Assembly (NCBI GenBank): GCA_013530545.1
Contig: SPVA01000080.1
Location: 1 to 39,467 of the forward strand
Direction: 5' to 3'
From: Acinetobacter lwoffii
Lineage (GTDB): Bacteria; Pseudomonadota; Gammaproteobacteria; Pseudomonadales; Moraxellaceae
Length of the DNA stretch: 39,467 nt
A model generated the notes under the pieces. That model saw nothing but the letters and a program-made list of their open reading frames with translations. It did not search any database and was not told where the DNA came from. Positions 9,679 through 19,149 of this stretch are shown here, piece after piece (position 1 is the stretch's first letter; every line of letters starts with the position of its first letter). The position numbers and the translations under genes were made by a program.

Positions 9679-10476
9679 CTATTGTTTCACAACTTTCGTT
9701 TTTGCTAGTTTATCGTGCAAGGTTTGACGTTTTTTGCCCAATCCGAAGGCCCAGTCAATAATTAAACTCAGTGGCATAAATACAATATTTAAAAATATGA
9801 AGAATACGCTACGAATAGTAAAAGCGCGCAACAGGCTGGGCTTTTCACCTGATTCTGCATCTACAATTTTGATTTTTGTCAGCTTTTTACCAATACTTTG
9901 GCCTGATTTGGCAATCAGAAAGGCTTGAATGGCCAGCATGATAATCAAATATACCGCTGTGGCAAGCCACGCCTGCTGAGAAAACATCTCAAACATTTGA
10001 GTCTGTAATTGCTGAGCCATTGCAGGATCTGCATCGCTACTCAGCACAACATTCATGAATTCTTCATTCAGTTGAGCAAACCGGGTTTCCTGTTCAGGCG
10101 TAAAAAAAGCAGTCAAAATGAAGGTTGCTGGTAGCCACAGTAATACGTCTACAATTTTGGCCAGGATACGGCTTGGAATACTGGCAAGTTCATTTTTTTG
10201 AGTTGCTGTTTGAGTATGAGGCTGTGAGTAGGCCGAAGTCGTTGGTTGGCTATTCTGGAATACCGGCGTTTCAGGTGTGACTGCTGGAGCGACATAACCT
10301 TCGGGTTGATATACCGATTTTCCTTGGGTAAGTTCACCTAAGGCTTTCCACTCGGTCATGCCTTGATGCCATGCCAGGTCAGTCAGCATGACTTGTTGAT
10401 TCGCCAGCATCTGATTCAATTGCTCGAGCGTATATGGACCAGCTTGTTGATTGTTTCGTGCCAAGTAAATCTGCAT
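9679..10476 (-). CDS. GYF_2 domain and RDD domain membrane protein
   Basis: Function not known. The N-terminal 50 residues (MQIYLARNNQQAGPYTLEQL and the following TDLAWHQGMTEWKALGEL) match the GYF_2 fold (DUF4339), a small module often found before membrane domains. A Pro/Thr/Gln-rich linker (about 60-92) leads to an RDD domain. That domain has hydrophobic spans near 108-128, 170-190 and 218-240, and the motif AKSGQSIGKKLTKIKIVDAE. The 265-residue length is typical of such fusions. RDD proteins are loosely tied to transport or stress, so no substrate is proposed. It has its own terminator and stands as a single gene between cyoA and ppsA. Confidence 0.85.
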   Translation of the reverse strand: MQIYLARNNQQAGPYTLEQLNQMLANQQVMLTDLAWHQGMTEWKALGELTQGKSVYQPEGYVAPAVTPETPVFQNSQPTTSAYSQPHTQTATQKNELASIPSRILAKIVDVLLWLPATFILTAFFTPEQETRFAQLNEEFMNVVLSSDADPAMAQQLQTQMFEMFSQQAWLATAVYLIIMLAIQAFLIAKSGQSIGKKLTKIKIVDAESGEKPSLLRAFTIRSVFFIFLNIVFMPLSLIIDWAFGLGKKRQTLHDKLAKTKVVKQ

Positions 10477-10853
10477 ATAGACTGAATCTCAATATATAAA
10501 TGTGAACTGATAATAGCTTTGAACAAGATTGTATTGAATTCTGTTTTGAAAACAAACATCCTCTCATCGTAAGATATAGATTAATTAAGGATTTTCAATC
10601 ATATTTCTTATTAAAAATGCGCCCATACAAAATTGCAAGGATCACCATTCTTAAAAATATCTTCCCGAACATCCAATGGTTATTCATTATTATTGCCATT
10701 TTGATATGACTTTACTGTTGGTATTTGTTTGTCATTACAGTTTTCATGTGTTGATAAGCTTTTTTTAATTATTTTTATAAATTCAATGGTTTAGCTTTAG
10801 ATTGGGACTTTATTTATTAATTTTCAAACAATAAATCATAATAGCTGTCTCAT
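10477..10853. other. AT-rich intergenic gap
   Basis: Region upstream of the GYF_2/RDD gene and downstream of the ppsA terminator. It is very AT-rich. I found no open reading frame with a ribosome site and no RNA gene. It should contain the promoter of the RDD gene, but no convincing -35/-10 pair stood out. Confidence 0.5.
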
Positions 10854-10882
10854 AAAAAAGACCCTATCAAAGGGTCTTTTTT
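10854..10882 (-). terminator. Terminator of ppsA
   Basis: A perfect 12-bp stem (AAAAAAGACCCT with AGGGTCTTTTTT) has a five-base loop. It begins 13 bases past the ppsA stop and has T-rich flanks. Confidence 0.88.
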
Positions 10883-10894
10883 ATTCAAAATTGC

Positions 10895-13273
10895 TTATGC
10901 TTTTTGCACTTTTTCTTCAGCCAAGAAGAACCAAGTTTCAAGTACCGAGTCTGGGTTTAAAGATACAGAGTCGATACCTTGTTCCATTAACCATTGTGCA
11001 AGATCTGGGTGATCAGAAGGACCTTGACCACAAATACCTACATATTTGCCAGCTTTACGACATGCTTGAATTGCAAGAGAAAGCAACGCTTTAACCGCAG
11101 GATCGCGCTCATCAAATAGGTGAGAGACAATACCAGAGTCACGGTCAAGACCAAGCGTTAATTGTGTCAAGTCGTTTGACCCAATAGAGAAACCATCGAA
11201 ATGTTCAAGGAACTGATCTGCCAATAAAGCATTGGTTGGAAGTTCACACATCATGATCACTTTAAGGCCGTTTTCACCGCGCTTAAGGCCATTTAATGCA
11301 AGAAGTTCAATCACACGTTTCGCTTCAGCAACAGTACGAACAAATGGAATCATGATCTGGATATTGGTTAAACCCATTTCATCACGTGCCTTTTTCAATG
11401 CACGACATTCAAGTTCGAAACAATCACGGAAGTTATCAGAAACGTAGCGACTTGCACCACGGAAACCTAACATTGGGTTTTCTTCTTCTGGCTCGTATAA
11501 CTTACCACCGATCAAGTTTGCATATTCGTTAGACTTAAAGTCTGACATACGAACAATGACTGGCTTGTCTGCAAATGCAGCAGCAAGTGTCGAGATACCT
11601 TCAACCAGTTTCTCTACATAGAATTCGATTGGAGATGCATAACCTGCAGTACGTGCCATGACTGCTGCACGTGTTTCACGTGGAAGGCTGTCAATATTGA
11701 TCAATGCTTTCGGGTGAACACCAATCATACGGTTAATAATGAATTCAAGACGCGCCAGACCAATACCTGCGTTTGGAATTTGAGCAAAGTCAAATGCACG
11801 GTCCGGGTTACCCACGTTCATCATGACTTTAAATGGAAGAGCAGGCATAGACTCAATTGAATTCTTTTGAATTTCAAAATCTAGTGCGCCTTCATAGATA
11901 AAGCCAGTATCACCTTCGGCACAAGACACAGTCACTTCCTGACCGTCTACAAGAACTTCAGTTGCATTACCACAACCCACGATTGCAGGAACACCGAGCT
12001 CACGTGCAATGATTGCAGCGTGACAAGTACGACCACCACGGTTTGTTACAATCGCAGCTGCACGTTTCATGACTGGTTCCCAATCCGGGTCAGTCATATC
12101 AGATACAAGAACATCACCATCTTGTACTTTGTCCATTTCTTTAATAGACGTCACAATCCGGACTTTACCAGAACCAATGCGTTGACCAATTGAACGGCCT
12201 TCACAGATCACAGTACCGCGTTGTTTCAACAGGTAGCGTTCCATGGTGCCGACATTTTCACGGCTTTTTACAGTTTCAGGACGCGCCTGAACGATGTAAA
12301 TCTTGCCATCATCGCCATCTTTTGCCCACTCGATGTCCATTGGTGCACCGTAGTGGTTTTCAATGATCAGCGCTTGTTTAGCAAGTTCTTGTAATTCCTG
12401 GTCGTTTAAAGCGAACTGTTGGCGTTCAGCTTTTTCAACATCCACGACAACGACAGATTTACCTGCAGATGCTTCTTCACCATAAATCATTTTCTGGTGC
12501 TTAGAACCCAGGTTGCGACGAAGGATCGCGTGTCGGCCTGCATTTAAAAGCGGTTTAGAAATATAGAATTCGTCCGGGTTAACTGCACCTTGAACGACCA
12601 TTTCACCCAAACCATAAGATGCAGTAATGAATACTGCATCACGGAAGCCTGATTCAGTATCTAGCGTAAACATCACACCGGCAGCACCAGTTTCTGAACG
12701 AACCATGCGTTGTACACCAGCAGACAGGGCAACTACATCATGGGCAAAGTTTTGGTGTACACGGTATGAGATTGCGCGGTCGTTGTACAAAGATGCGAAC
12801 ACTTCTTTGATTGCGATCAGAACGTTATCGATACCACGAATGTTCAAGAAAGTTTCTTGCTGGCCGGCAAAAGAAGCATCCGGCAAATCTTCTGCAGTTG
12901 CAGAAGAACGAACGGCAACCGCGATGTCAGGGTTGCCGTTAGAAAGTTCTGCAAATGCTGTACGAACTTCTTGTTCTAATGCAGGCGTAAGTGGAGTATC
13001 CACAATCCATTGACGAATTTTTGCGCCAGTTTCAGCGAGTGCATTCACATCATCAACATTGAGTGCAGCAAGCTCTGCATTGATTTTAGCGTTTAGGCCA
13101 CTTTGCTCGAGAAATTCACGGTAGGCATCGGCAGTCGTTGCGAAACCACCTGGCACAGATACACCAGCATTTGATAAATGGCTGATCATTTCGCCTAGTG
13201 ATGAGTTTTTCCCACCGACTAGCTCAACGTCGTGCTTCCCTAATTTTTCCAGACCAATTACGCGCGCTTCCAA
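10895..13273 (-). CDS. ppsA: Phosphoenolpyruvate synthase
   Basis: Cytosolic enzyme that makes PEP from pyruvate, ATP and water, a gluconeogenic entry step for organisms living on organic acids. Its 792 residues match the usual size. The N-terminal ATP-binding domain ([31 protein letters not shown]) is followed by the phosphohistidine domain [15 protein letters not shown], with H418 as swivelling histidine and T416 two residues before it. The C-terminal PEP/pyruvate barrel ends with [17 protein letters not shown] and the [11 protein letters not shown] cysteine loop. The start is TTG at 13273 with GGAG upstream. The neighbouring divergent ppsR encodes the regulator known to act on the threonine beside the histidine. 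Confidence 0.97.
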   Translation of the reverse strand: MEARVIGLEKLGKHDVELVGGKNSSLGEMISHLSNAGVSVPGGFATTADAYREFLEQSGLNAKINAELAALNVDDVNALAETGAKIRQWIVDTPLTPALEQEVRTAFAELSNGNPDIAVAVRSSATAEDLPDASFAGQQETFLNIRGIDNVLIAIKEVFASLYNDRAISYRVHQNFAHDVVALSAGVQRMVRSETGAAGVMFTLDTESGFRDAVFITASYGLGEMVVQGAVNPDEFYISKPLLNAGRHAILRRNLGSKHQKMIYGEEASAGKSVVVVDVEKAERQQFALNDQELQELAKQALIIENHYGAPMDIEWAKDGDDGKIYIVQARPETVKSRENVGTMERYLLKQRGTVICEGRSIGQRIGSGKVRIVTSIKEMDKVQDGDVLVSDMTDPDWEPVMKRAAAIVTNRGGRTCHAAIIARELGVPAIVGCGNATEVLVDGQEVTVSCAEGDTGFIYEGALDFEIQKNSIESMPALPFKVMMNVGNPDRAFDFAQIPNAGIGLARLEFIINRMIGVHPKALINIDSLPRETRAAVMARTAGYASPIEFYVEKLVEGISTLAAAFADKPVIVRMSDFKSNEYANLIGGKLYEPEEENPMLGFRGASRYVSDNFRDCFELECRALKKARDEMGLTNIQIMIPFVRTVAEAKRVIELLALNGLKRGENGLKVIMMCELPTNALLADQFLEHFDGFSIGSNDLTQLTLGLDRDSGIVSHLFDERDPAVKALLSLAIQACRKAGKYVGICGQGPSDHPDLAQWLMEQGIDSVSLNPDSVLETWFFLAEEKVQKA

Positions 13274-13319
13274 AGTTGTTACTCCACTTTTGCAGTATTA
13301 ATCACTATCTCGGCATGAG

Positions 13320-13328
13320 AGTATAGCA
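13320..13328 (-). promoter_or_regulatory. Extended -10 promoter element for ppsA
   Basis: Minus strand TGCTATACT is an extended -10 (TGnTATAAT-type) about 47 bases before the ppsA start. No strong -35 is visible, as often seen with extended -10 promoters. It lies in the 154-base ppsA/ppsR divergent region. Confidence 0.45.
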
Positions 13329-13427
13329 AATCATCTAGGTTTTTGATTTTACTAAGCGACAGTCATGTAAGATCGGTTTACTATAAAGATTATATAGCAC
13401 TAAGACAAATGTTGGAGGAGAATTTTA

Positions 13428-14264
13428 ATGTCGGAAGGTAAACAAATTCAGCGTAGTGTTTTCTTTATTTCAGATGGTACCGCCATCACCGCTGAAACCC
13501 TTGGACACTCGCTGTTAGCGCAGTTTCCGCATGTGAAATTTGACATTCATATTATCCCTTACATTAGTTCCGAAGAAGCGGCCACAAACGTGGTGGCAGA
13601 GATCAATGCAAGAGCTCAAATCGACGGTGAAAAACCGCTGGTATTTGATACCCTGGTTGATCCCTATGTGCGCGACATTATTAATACCGCAAATGCAGTA
13701 AATCTTGATGTATTTGAAGGGCTTATTAGTAAGTTGGCTGATGAATTAGGCACGATTCCTACAACTTTAGTCGGGCAGACCCACGCGGTGACCGACTCTG
13801 AGTCCTACAAAGCTCGTATTGATGCTGTTCATTTTGCTTTAGACAATGACGACGGCGCACGTACCCGTCATTATGATAAAGCTGACCTGATCCTGATTGG
13901 TGTATCGCGTTCAGGTAAAACTCCGACCTCTATTTATCTGTCTTTGCAGTTCGGTATTCGCGTAGCAAACTATCCGCTAACTGAAGAAGATTTGGACGAT
14001 AACCGCCTGCCAGCCGTGCTGCGACCGCATAAAAACAAGCTGTTTGGCTTGATGATTGATGCGGAACGCCTTGTGGCCATTCGTTCTGAGCGTAAGGCCA
14101 ATAGCCGTTATGCCAGCTTTAGTCAGTGTCAGATGGAGTTGCGTGCGATTGAAGGGATTTATATTTCGGAAGGCATCAAGTACCTGAATGTGTCTGAAAT
14201 GTCGATTGAAGAAATCTCAACACGTGTGTTGCAAATGACCGGTTTAAAACGTCGAATCGGTTAA
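13428..14264 (+). CDS. ppsR: PEP synthase regulatory protein (kinase/pyrophosphorylase)
   Basis: Bifunctional regulator of the DUF299 family. In the studied enterobacterial homologue it inactivates PEP synthase by ADP-dependent phosphorylation of a threonine next to the catalytic histidine, and reactivates it with phosphate. Visible features are the N-terminal VFFISDGTAITAETLGHSLL and a P-loop GVSRSGKT at residues 158-165. The following PTSIYLSLQFG and the C-terminal RYASFSQCQMEL are also typical. It has 278 residues, standard length. The ATG follows GGAGGAG. It is divergent from its target ppsA, the usual arrangement. Confidence 0.96.
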   Translation: MSEGKQIQRSVFFISDGTAITAETLGHSLLAQFPHVKFDIHIIPYISSEEAATNVVAEINARAQIDGEKPLVFDTLVDPYVRDIINTANAVNLDVFEGLISKLADELGTIPTTLVGQTHAVTDSESYKARIDAVHFALDNDDGARTRHYDKADLILIGVSRSGKTPTSIYLSLQFGIRVANYPLTEEDLDDNRLPAVLRPHKNKLFGLMIDAERLVAIRSERKANSRYASFSQCQMELRAIEGIYISEGIKYLNVSEMSIEEISTRVLQMTGLKRRIG

Positions 14265-14273
14265 GAAACCAGC

Positions 14274-14299
14274 CAGAGCCAAATTGCGGTTTGGCTCTG
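14274..14299 (+). terminator. Hairpin after ppsR
   Basis: A perfect 10-bp stem (CAGAGCCAAA with TTTGGCTCTG) has a six-base loop, ten bases after the ppsR stop. Only a short T-rich stretch follows, so it is a weak or partial terminator. Confidence 0.55.
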
Positions 14300-14510
14300 A
14301 TTTATAGCTAAAAATTACAAGTAAGCATTGATTAATCGAAATAATGTATGATTTTTATAATTCTAAAAAAATACTAAATATCATGTTTAAAAATACCTTG
14401 GAGTATTCTTTGAACATTTTGTTGAATAAATTATCATGTTGGTTCTCGGAACTTAAATCAGACTCTCATTATCAGCTCATTAATTTCTTATCTTTACTTG
14501 TCAGTATAAG

Positions 14511-15074
14511 TTATTTTTCTGCTAAATAAGTATGAATAATGATATCGACCGGATGCTGTTCACCATTGATGCAATGAATCGTATTTTCCGAAATTTTTAA
14601 AATTGGCCAAGTAATCAGCTGGCAATTTTCACGCTGTAGGGCAGCATAATAATGATCTGATTTCAGATAAATTTTACGGGAAGATGCAAGATTTGGCATT
14701 AACTGGCGTCTTAGCCACAAATTCTGCACCTGATTTTCTAAAAAACGTAGAGAGAGTAGACTTTTAATCCGGTTGTTAAATAAGCGACGATTTTTACCAA
14801 TCAGCGGATGATTAATAATTCGTTGCAGAATTCGGTCAGAACCGGGCAATACAAAAGCAGGATTAATCTGGAAAACTTTTACCGAACGGGCGTGTTGACT
14901 GATTTTATCCAGTTGGCTCACGGTAAACTGGTCCGTGCCAATAATCGCAATATCTTTATCTTCATAATCTAATTCTAGCAGCTCGGAAGAGGGTACTTTA
15001 ATTCCAGTAAACTGCTGAAAATGTTCGGGGCGATTTTCAAAAATACCAGCGTGTGGATCCTGCTTGGTAGACAT
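14511..15074 (-). CDS. Shortened flavin-monooxygenase-like protein
   Basis: This 187-residue protein resembles only the middle of FAD-dependent Baeyer-Villiger/FMO-type monooxygenases. VPSSELLELDYEDKDIAIIG matches the strand and NADP-binding site. SVKVFQINPAFVLP matches the usual VFQRTPNYVLP. KIYLKSDHYYAALQRENCQL with EHPVDIIIHT matches the distal FAD-domain region. The N-terminal FAD-binding GxGxxG and the C-terminal third are missing, and the NADP GxGxxA/G is degraded to GTDQFT. It may be a stable remnant or a non-enzymatic derivative. The frame is intact, with no stops. It lies alone between ppsR and a long gap. The similarity was judged by eye. Confidence 0.7.
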   Translation of the reverse strand: MSTKQDPHAGIFENRPEHFQQFTGIKVPSSELLELDYEDKDIAIIGTDQFTVSQLDKISQHARSVKVFQINPAFVLPGSDRILQRIINHPLIGKNRRLFNNRIKSLLSLRFLENQVQNLWLRRQLMPNLASSRKIYLKSDHYYAALQRENCQLITWPILKISENTIHCINGEQHPVDIIIHTYLAEK

Positions 15075-15331
15075 TAGAATTCCTTGAATTTATTTAATAA
15101 TTAATTTTCTTTGTATGAGATATAAACAAAAACTTAAGCCAGGGTAAAGTGAAAAATTTAACTTAGACAGTCATCTATTTGAGCAAAATATAAAATCTGA
15201 TTTTATTGAAGACTGAATAGATTTACATGCGATCCAAAAGGAATGACTTTTAACTTGCTGAGATGGATGAAGGAAAAGAAGTGAAGTGTTCGTTTAGGGA
15301 AGAAGTTTTTTAATGGAGGAGGTCGATAGAA

Positions 15332-15409
15332 ATGCTTTTACTGATATATTTCTTTTGGTCATTTATCTTTAAAGATGAAAAACATCTACCCATTGCTGAG
15401 AATAGGTAG
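15332..15409 (+). CDS. Possible 25-residue hydrophobic peptide
   Basis: The ATG is preceded at nine bases by a strong GGAGGAGG ribosome site. The peptide starts with a hydrophobic stretch (LLLIYFFWSFIF) and ends in a charged tail. Against it, its 3' half overlaps the terminator of the opposite-strand gene. The rest of 15075-15422 holds no recognisable gene. Treat as a candidate only. Confidence 0.22.
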   Translation: MLLLIYFFWSFIFKDEKHLPIAENR

Positions 15410-15412
15410 ATG
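15383..15412 (-). terminator. Terminator of the luciferase-like oxidoreductase gene
   Basis: The stem CATCTACC/GGTAGATG extends by four more pairs, one of them a wobble, around a six-base loop. On the minus strand it is followed by five T. It starts 11 bases past the stop. Confidence 0.8.
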
Positions 15413-15422
15413 CAACTCTCAT

Positions 15423-16427
15423 TTACTGACCATTTTTAATTTGCATTAATAGCTCAAAGTTGTGCAGGCGCTTGTCAGTGTCATAGATGTCACAAGTAAA
15501 GATAAACTCATCCACATCATATTTAGCCAAAAGCGATTCTAGCCCAGCTTTAACGGTTTCTTTGGAGCCGACCTGAGCCATGGCAAAGAAATTATCGACT
15601 GACATTTTTTCCGGCGGCGACCACAGACCTTTCATGGAGTCAATTGGTGCTTTAAGTTTCAGGCTTTGTCCACGAATCAGTGATAAAACCCGCTGATAGG
15701 CACTAGTCGCTAGATATTGTGCTTCTTCATCGGTATCTGCGACACAGATCGGTACGCCCATGGAAACATAGGGACGATCGAGATATTCAGACGGTTCGAA
15801 ATTGTCACGATACAGCTGAATGGCCTGACCCAGCATACGCGGGGCAAAATGCGAAGCAAAGGAATAAGGTAGACCAAGTTTTGCCGCCAGTTGTGCACTA
15901 AACAGGCTGGAACCTAAAAGCCATACGGGTACATGCGTGCTTTGACCTGGCGTTGCTACAATACGCTGTCCTGGAATTGGATCTTTAAAATATTGCAGAA
16001 TTTCCAGAACATCCTGCGGGAATTGGTCTTCGGTTTCCTGACGGCCACGACGCAGGGCACGCATGGTCATTTGGTCGGTACCGGGAGCACGGCCCAGACC
16101 CAGTTCAATACGATCTGGATAGAGCGTTGCCAAGGTGCCGAACTGTTCTGCTACTACTAGTGGAGCATGATTCGGCAGCATAATTCCACCAGAGCCTAAA
16201 GTTAGGGTTTTGGTATTCGCCAGTAAATAGCCTAAGAGAACTGCGGTTGCTGAACTGGCAATGCCATCCATATTATGATGTTCTGCCAGCCACATCCGGC
16301 GATAACCCAATTTTTCTGCTGCTTGGGCAAGTTCCAGCGCATGGTTTAGCGCGAATTGAATAGTCTTGTCGTCACGAACAGGAACCAGTTCGAGTATAGA
16401 GAACTGGGTATCGTTAAGCGTACGCAT
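15423..16427 (-). CDS. LLM-class flavin-dependent oxidoreductase (YhbW-type)
   Basis: Luciferase-like TIM-barrel flavoprotein; the substrate is unknown. The N-terminal [12 protein letters not shown], the segment [20 protein letters not shown] (about residues 41-60) and the later [25 protein letters not shown] with [20 protein letters not shown] place it with the MsnO8/YhbW subgroup. That subgroup likely uses FMN supplied by a reductase. It has 334 residues, full length. It is a single gene with its own terminator. No flavin reductase lies beside it, so a physiological role cannot be inferred from context. Confidence 0.9.
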   Translation of the reverse strand: MRTLNDTQFSILELVPVRDDKTIQFALNHALELAQAAEKLGYRRMWLAEHHNMDGIASSATAVLLGYLLANTKTLTLGSGGIMLPNHAPLVVAEQFGTLATLYPDRIELGLGRAPGTDQMTMRALRRGRQETEDQFPQDVLEILQYFKDPIPGQRIVATPGQSTHVPVWLLGSSLFSAQLAAKLGLPYSFASHFAPRMLGQAIQLYRDNFEPSEYLDRPYVSMGVPICVADTDEEAQYLATSAYQRVLSLIRGQSLKLKAPIDSMKGLWSPPEKMSVDNFFAMAQVGSKETVKAGLESLLAKYDVDEFIFTCDIYDTDKRLHNFELLMQIKNGQ

Positions 16428-16545
16428 AGTATTACTCTTAAATAGACATCTCTAAAAGCATACGACTTTAGAAGGCGTTTGTATATCGAAAAAAATCGAT
16501 ATAAGTGTAAACCAAAAGATAAAGATAAAAAATAAAGGCAAAAAA

Positions 16546-16567
16546 ATAAGCATCCGAAGATGCTTAT
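16546..16567 (-). terminator. Terminator of first glycine-zipper gene
   Basis: A perfect 9-bp stem (ATAAGCATC with GATGCTTAT) has a CGAA tetraloop (TTCG in the transcribed RNA, a very stable loop) and seven T after it on the minus strand. Confidence 0.85.
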
Positions 16568-16596
16568 AAAGGAGGAAAGAATAAGGGGAGAGAATC

Positions 16597-17052
16597 TTAA
16601 CGACGACGGTTGTTATAGCGATAATCGTTATAACGGTAGTTACGAGAAGAGTTATAGCGACGTTCGCTGCGGTCATCATAACGACGGTCTTCGCTGACTT
16701 TCTTACCTAAAGCTGAACCACCTGCTGAACCCAGTGCCGCACCGATATAACCACCGTTGGTGCCTGCCATGTTTCGGCCAACTGCATAACCTGCACCGCC
16801 ACCTAAAGCACCACCGATAATCGCACCATTACGGTCACGTTTATTTGCTGCTACTGCGGCACCCGCACCACCACCAATCGCTGAACCGATTGTTGCACCA
16901 GTAGTACCGCCCATTTTATTGCCTACTGCGGCACCAACGACACCACCCAAAGCAGAAGCTAAAGCTGTATTGGTTGTATTGCCTGCATTGGCAGCTGTCA
17001 TACCCATGGCTGAGGTTGCTACGACAGCGATCATTAGAGATTTATAGTTCAT
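16597..17052 (-). CDS. Exported glycine-zipper protein with basic Tyr/Arg tail
   Basis: Function unknown. A signal peptide (about residues 1-23, ending AANA) is followed by about 100 residues of repeated Gly/Ala segments: GGVVGAAVGNKMGGTTGATIG, then IGGGAGAAVAANK, then GGALGGGAGYAVGRNM. This is the glycine-zipper pattern of outer-membrane or envelope-inserting proteins. The last 30 residues are rich in Arg, Tyr and Asn. It is paralogous to the next gene at 17298-17714, which shares the glycine core but ends differently. Each gene has its own terminator, so they are tandem copies rather than one transcript. Confidence 0.8.
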   Translation of the reverse strand: MNYKSLMIAVVATSAMGMTAANAGNTTNTALASALGGVVGAAVGNKMGGTTGATIGSAIGGGAGAAVAANKRDRNGAIIGGALGGGAGYAVGRNMAGTNGGYIGAALGSAGGSALGKKVSEDRRYDDRSERRYNSSRNYRYNDYRYNNRRR

Positions 17053-17233
17053 GAGGACACCTTTTATATATCTAGCTATATTTTGTTGATGAGATAAATT
17101 TAATCTAGCAAGCGCAAAACAGCATGAAGGCAGTGTTGGCGAATTGTGATTTTTATCTCCTTAATTTATTCATGATGTGGACAGGATAATTCCATGTATT
17201 AATTGAAAATTCACGTATTAAAGCCACAATAAA

Positions 17234-17255
17234 AAAAGCACCAAAAGGTGCTTTT
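17234..17255 (-). terminator. Terminator of second glycine-zipper gene
   Basis: The stem AAAAGCACC/GGTGCTTTT with an AAAA loop is followed by seven T on the minus strand. It lies 43 bases past the gene stop. Confidence 0.85.
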
Positions 17256-17297
17256 CATGTTAAATGTAGCGTCTGGTCTAAACTGCCTGAGCGCAAA

Positions 17298-17714
17298 TTA
17301 ACGGTAACGTTTTTTCCAGTGTTTAGAGCGTTTTTCAGCTGCTTTATCTTTTGCAATCTTGTTACCTAGTGCAGCACCACCGGCAGCACCCAAAGCTGAA
17401 CCGATATAACCGCCGTTAGTACCGCCCATATTTTTACCTACGGTATAACCTGCACCGCCGCCTAGAGCGCCACCAATGGCAGATTCAGTCCGGTTTTTTT
17501 TGCTGCTTGCAACCGCTGCACCGCCAGCACCACCTAAAGCAGCACCAATGGTTGCGCCGGTATTACCGCCCATGTTTTTACCTAATGCTGTACCTGCAAC
17601 ACTACCTAAAGCACTTGCTGCTGCAACACGCGCTGTACTGTCGGCATGTGCGTTTACGGTCATCATTGAACCAGCAGCTAAAACTGTACTCATTAAAAGT
17701 GCGTTGAGTTTCAT
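17298..17714 (-). CDS. Exported glycine-zipper protein (paralogue)
   Basis: Function unknown. The signal peptide spans about residues 1-24 and ends AHA. It is followed by the same glycine-zipper blocks as its neighbour: GSVAGTALGKNMGGNTGATIG, then AIGGALGGGAGYTVGKNMGG, then GYIGSALGAAGGAALGNK. The 138-residue protein ends in a short Lys/Arg-rich tail (KHWKKRYR). The near-identical middle and different tails suggest tandem duplication followed by tail divergence. Similar small glycine-zipper proteins are linked to envelope integrity, but this is not shown here. Confidence 0.8.
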   Translation of the reverse strand: MKLNALLMSTVLAAGSMMTVNAHADSTARVAAASALGSVAGTALGKNMGGNTGATIGAALGGAGGAAVASSKKNRTESAIGGALGGGAGYTVGKNMGGTNGGYIGSALGAAGGAALGNKIAKDKAAEKRSKHWKKRYR

Positions 17715-18060
17715 GTCATCACTCCGTGTCCATCCACAGGACTGTAGTTATTTCGATGCGGAAAATGTAACAAATCATGCCCAAAACAATATGAAGATGT
17801 TTCTTCATAATTCCCTGCTTTATTTGGCGAATTGTAAAATCGGCAAGAAATTAAGAATAAGATCGACTATAAAAAAAGCAATTCCACTGTTTTTAATCAT
17901 ATTTGTTAACAAATGCTGTAGAGCACGAATGATAGCAACGCGAACTTACTCAATAATGATGTTCATTAGAAGCCAGAGTCGTTAAACTAGGCGCAATTTT
18001 TTGATTTCGCTGTGCTAAATCGGTTTTTAGTCCCAGCCTATGTTTGAGATTTTTTAGAAA
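17715..18060. other. Gap upstream of prfA
   Basis: Divergent region between the glycine-zipper gene and prfA. There is no open reading frame with a ribosome site and no recognisable RNA gene. The hemA gene that precedes prfA in enterobacteria is not here. No promoter could be placed with confidence. Confidence 0.5.
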
Positions 18061-19149
18061 ATGAAAGAATCGTTACGTTTACGATTAGACCAACTCTCTG
18101 ACCGCCATGAAGAATTGACCGCATTACTGGCTGATGTAGAAGTCATTTCTGATAATAAGCGCTTCCGTCAATTGTCACGTGAGCATAATGACTTAACAGA
18201 AATCACCAATGTCTGGACCAAGTACAGACAGGCTGAAGAAGACATTGAAACAGCTCAGGCCATGCTGTCAGATCCGGACTTTAAGGAAATGGCGCAGGAA
18301 GAAATTAAAGAGAATAAAGCTTTAATTGAATCGCTTGAAGCAGACCTGAACATCTTGATGATTCCGAAAGATCCGAATGATGCCAACTCGGCTTATCTTG
18401 AGATTCGTGCCGGAACCGGCGGCGATGAAGCTGCGATTTTCTCAGGCGATTTATTTCGTATGTATAGTAAATATGCGGAAAACCAAGGCTGGCGTATTGA
18501 AATCCTCTCTGAAAATGAAGGCGAACATGGTGGCTATAAAGAAGTCATCTGCCTGATTAATGGTGACGGGGTTTACGGTCGTCTAAAATTTGAAAGTGGT
18601 GCGCATCGTGTACAGCGTGTACCAGCGACCGAATCACAAGGCCGTGTGCATACCTCAGCATGTACCGTTGCGATTCTTCCTGAAATTGATGTCGATACCT
18701 CGGTTGAAATCAACTCATCTGATTTGCGCATTGATACCTATCGTGCTTCAGGTGCAGGTGGTCAGCATGTTAACAAAACCGATTCTGCAGTACGTATTAC
18801 TCATATTCCAACCGGCACCGTAGTGGAGTGTCAGGAAGAGCGTTCACAGCATAAGAACAAGGCCAAAGCGATGGCACTGCTGGTATCACGTTTAGAAAAT
18901 GCCAAACGTGCAGCAGCAGATGCAGCAACCTCGGAAATGCGTCGTGACCTGGTGGGTTCGGGGGATCGTTCAGAACGTATCCGTACCTATAACTATCCGC
19001 AAGGTCGTATGACAGATCACCGCATTAACCTGACTTTATACAAGCTGGATGCCGTGATGGAAGGTGATTTGACCGAATTGCTGGACAGCCTGCACCGCGA
19101 ATATCAGGCGGATCAGTTGGCCATGCTTGCACAGCAGAATGGTGGATAA
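18061..19149 (+). CDS. prfA: Peptide chain release factor 1
   Basis: Recognises UAA and UAG stop codons and triggers peptide release on the ribosome. The stop-codon reading tripeptide PAT is at residues 188-190. The catalytic GGQ is at 233-235 within [18 protein letters not shown]. These are exactly the positions known for enterobacterial RF1, which confirms the start [19 protein letters not shown] even though its ribosome site is weak. The 362 residues match the family. Its stop overlaps the start of prmC by one base (TAATG), linking the factor to its modifying enzyme. Confidence 0.98.
   Translation: MKESLRLRLDQLSDRHEELTALLADVEVISDNKRFRQLSREHNDLTEITNVWTKYRQAEEDIETAQAMLSDPDFKEMAQEEIKENKALIESLEADLNILMIPKDPNDANSAYLEIRAGTGGDEAAIFSGDLFRMYSKYAENQGWRIEILSENEGEHGGYKEVICLINGDGVYGRLKFESGAHRVQRVPATESQGRVHTSACTVAILPEIDVDTSVEINSSDLRIDTYRASGAGGQHVNKTDSAVRITHIPTGTVVECQEERSQHKNKAKAMALLVSRLENAKRAAADAATSEMRRDLVGSGDRSERIRTYNYPQGRMTDHRINLTLYKLDAVMEGDLTELLDSLHREYQADQLAMLAQQNGG

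Noticed and set aside
14344-14529. Plus-strand frame of 61 residues after ppsR
   Set aside because: It is AT-rich, lacks a good ribosome site, and overlaps the end of the FMO-like gene on the other strand. No recognisable domain.
17476-17985. Long plus-strand frame opposite the second glycine-zipper gene
   Set aside because: It is an antisense shadow of the Gly/Ala-rich coding strand, which reads as Ala/Pro-rich on the other strand. It has no ribosome site.
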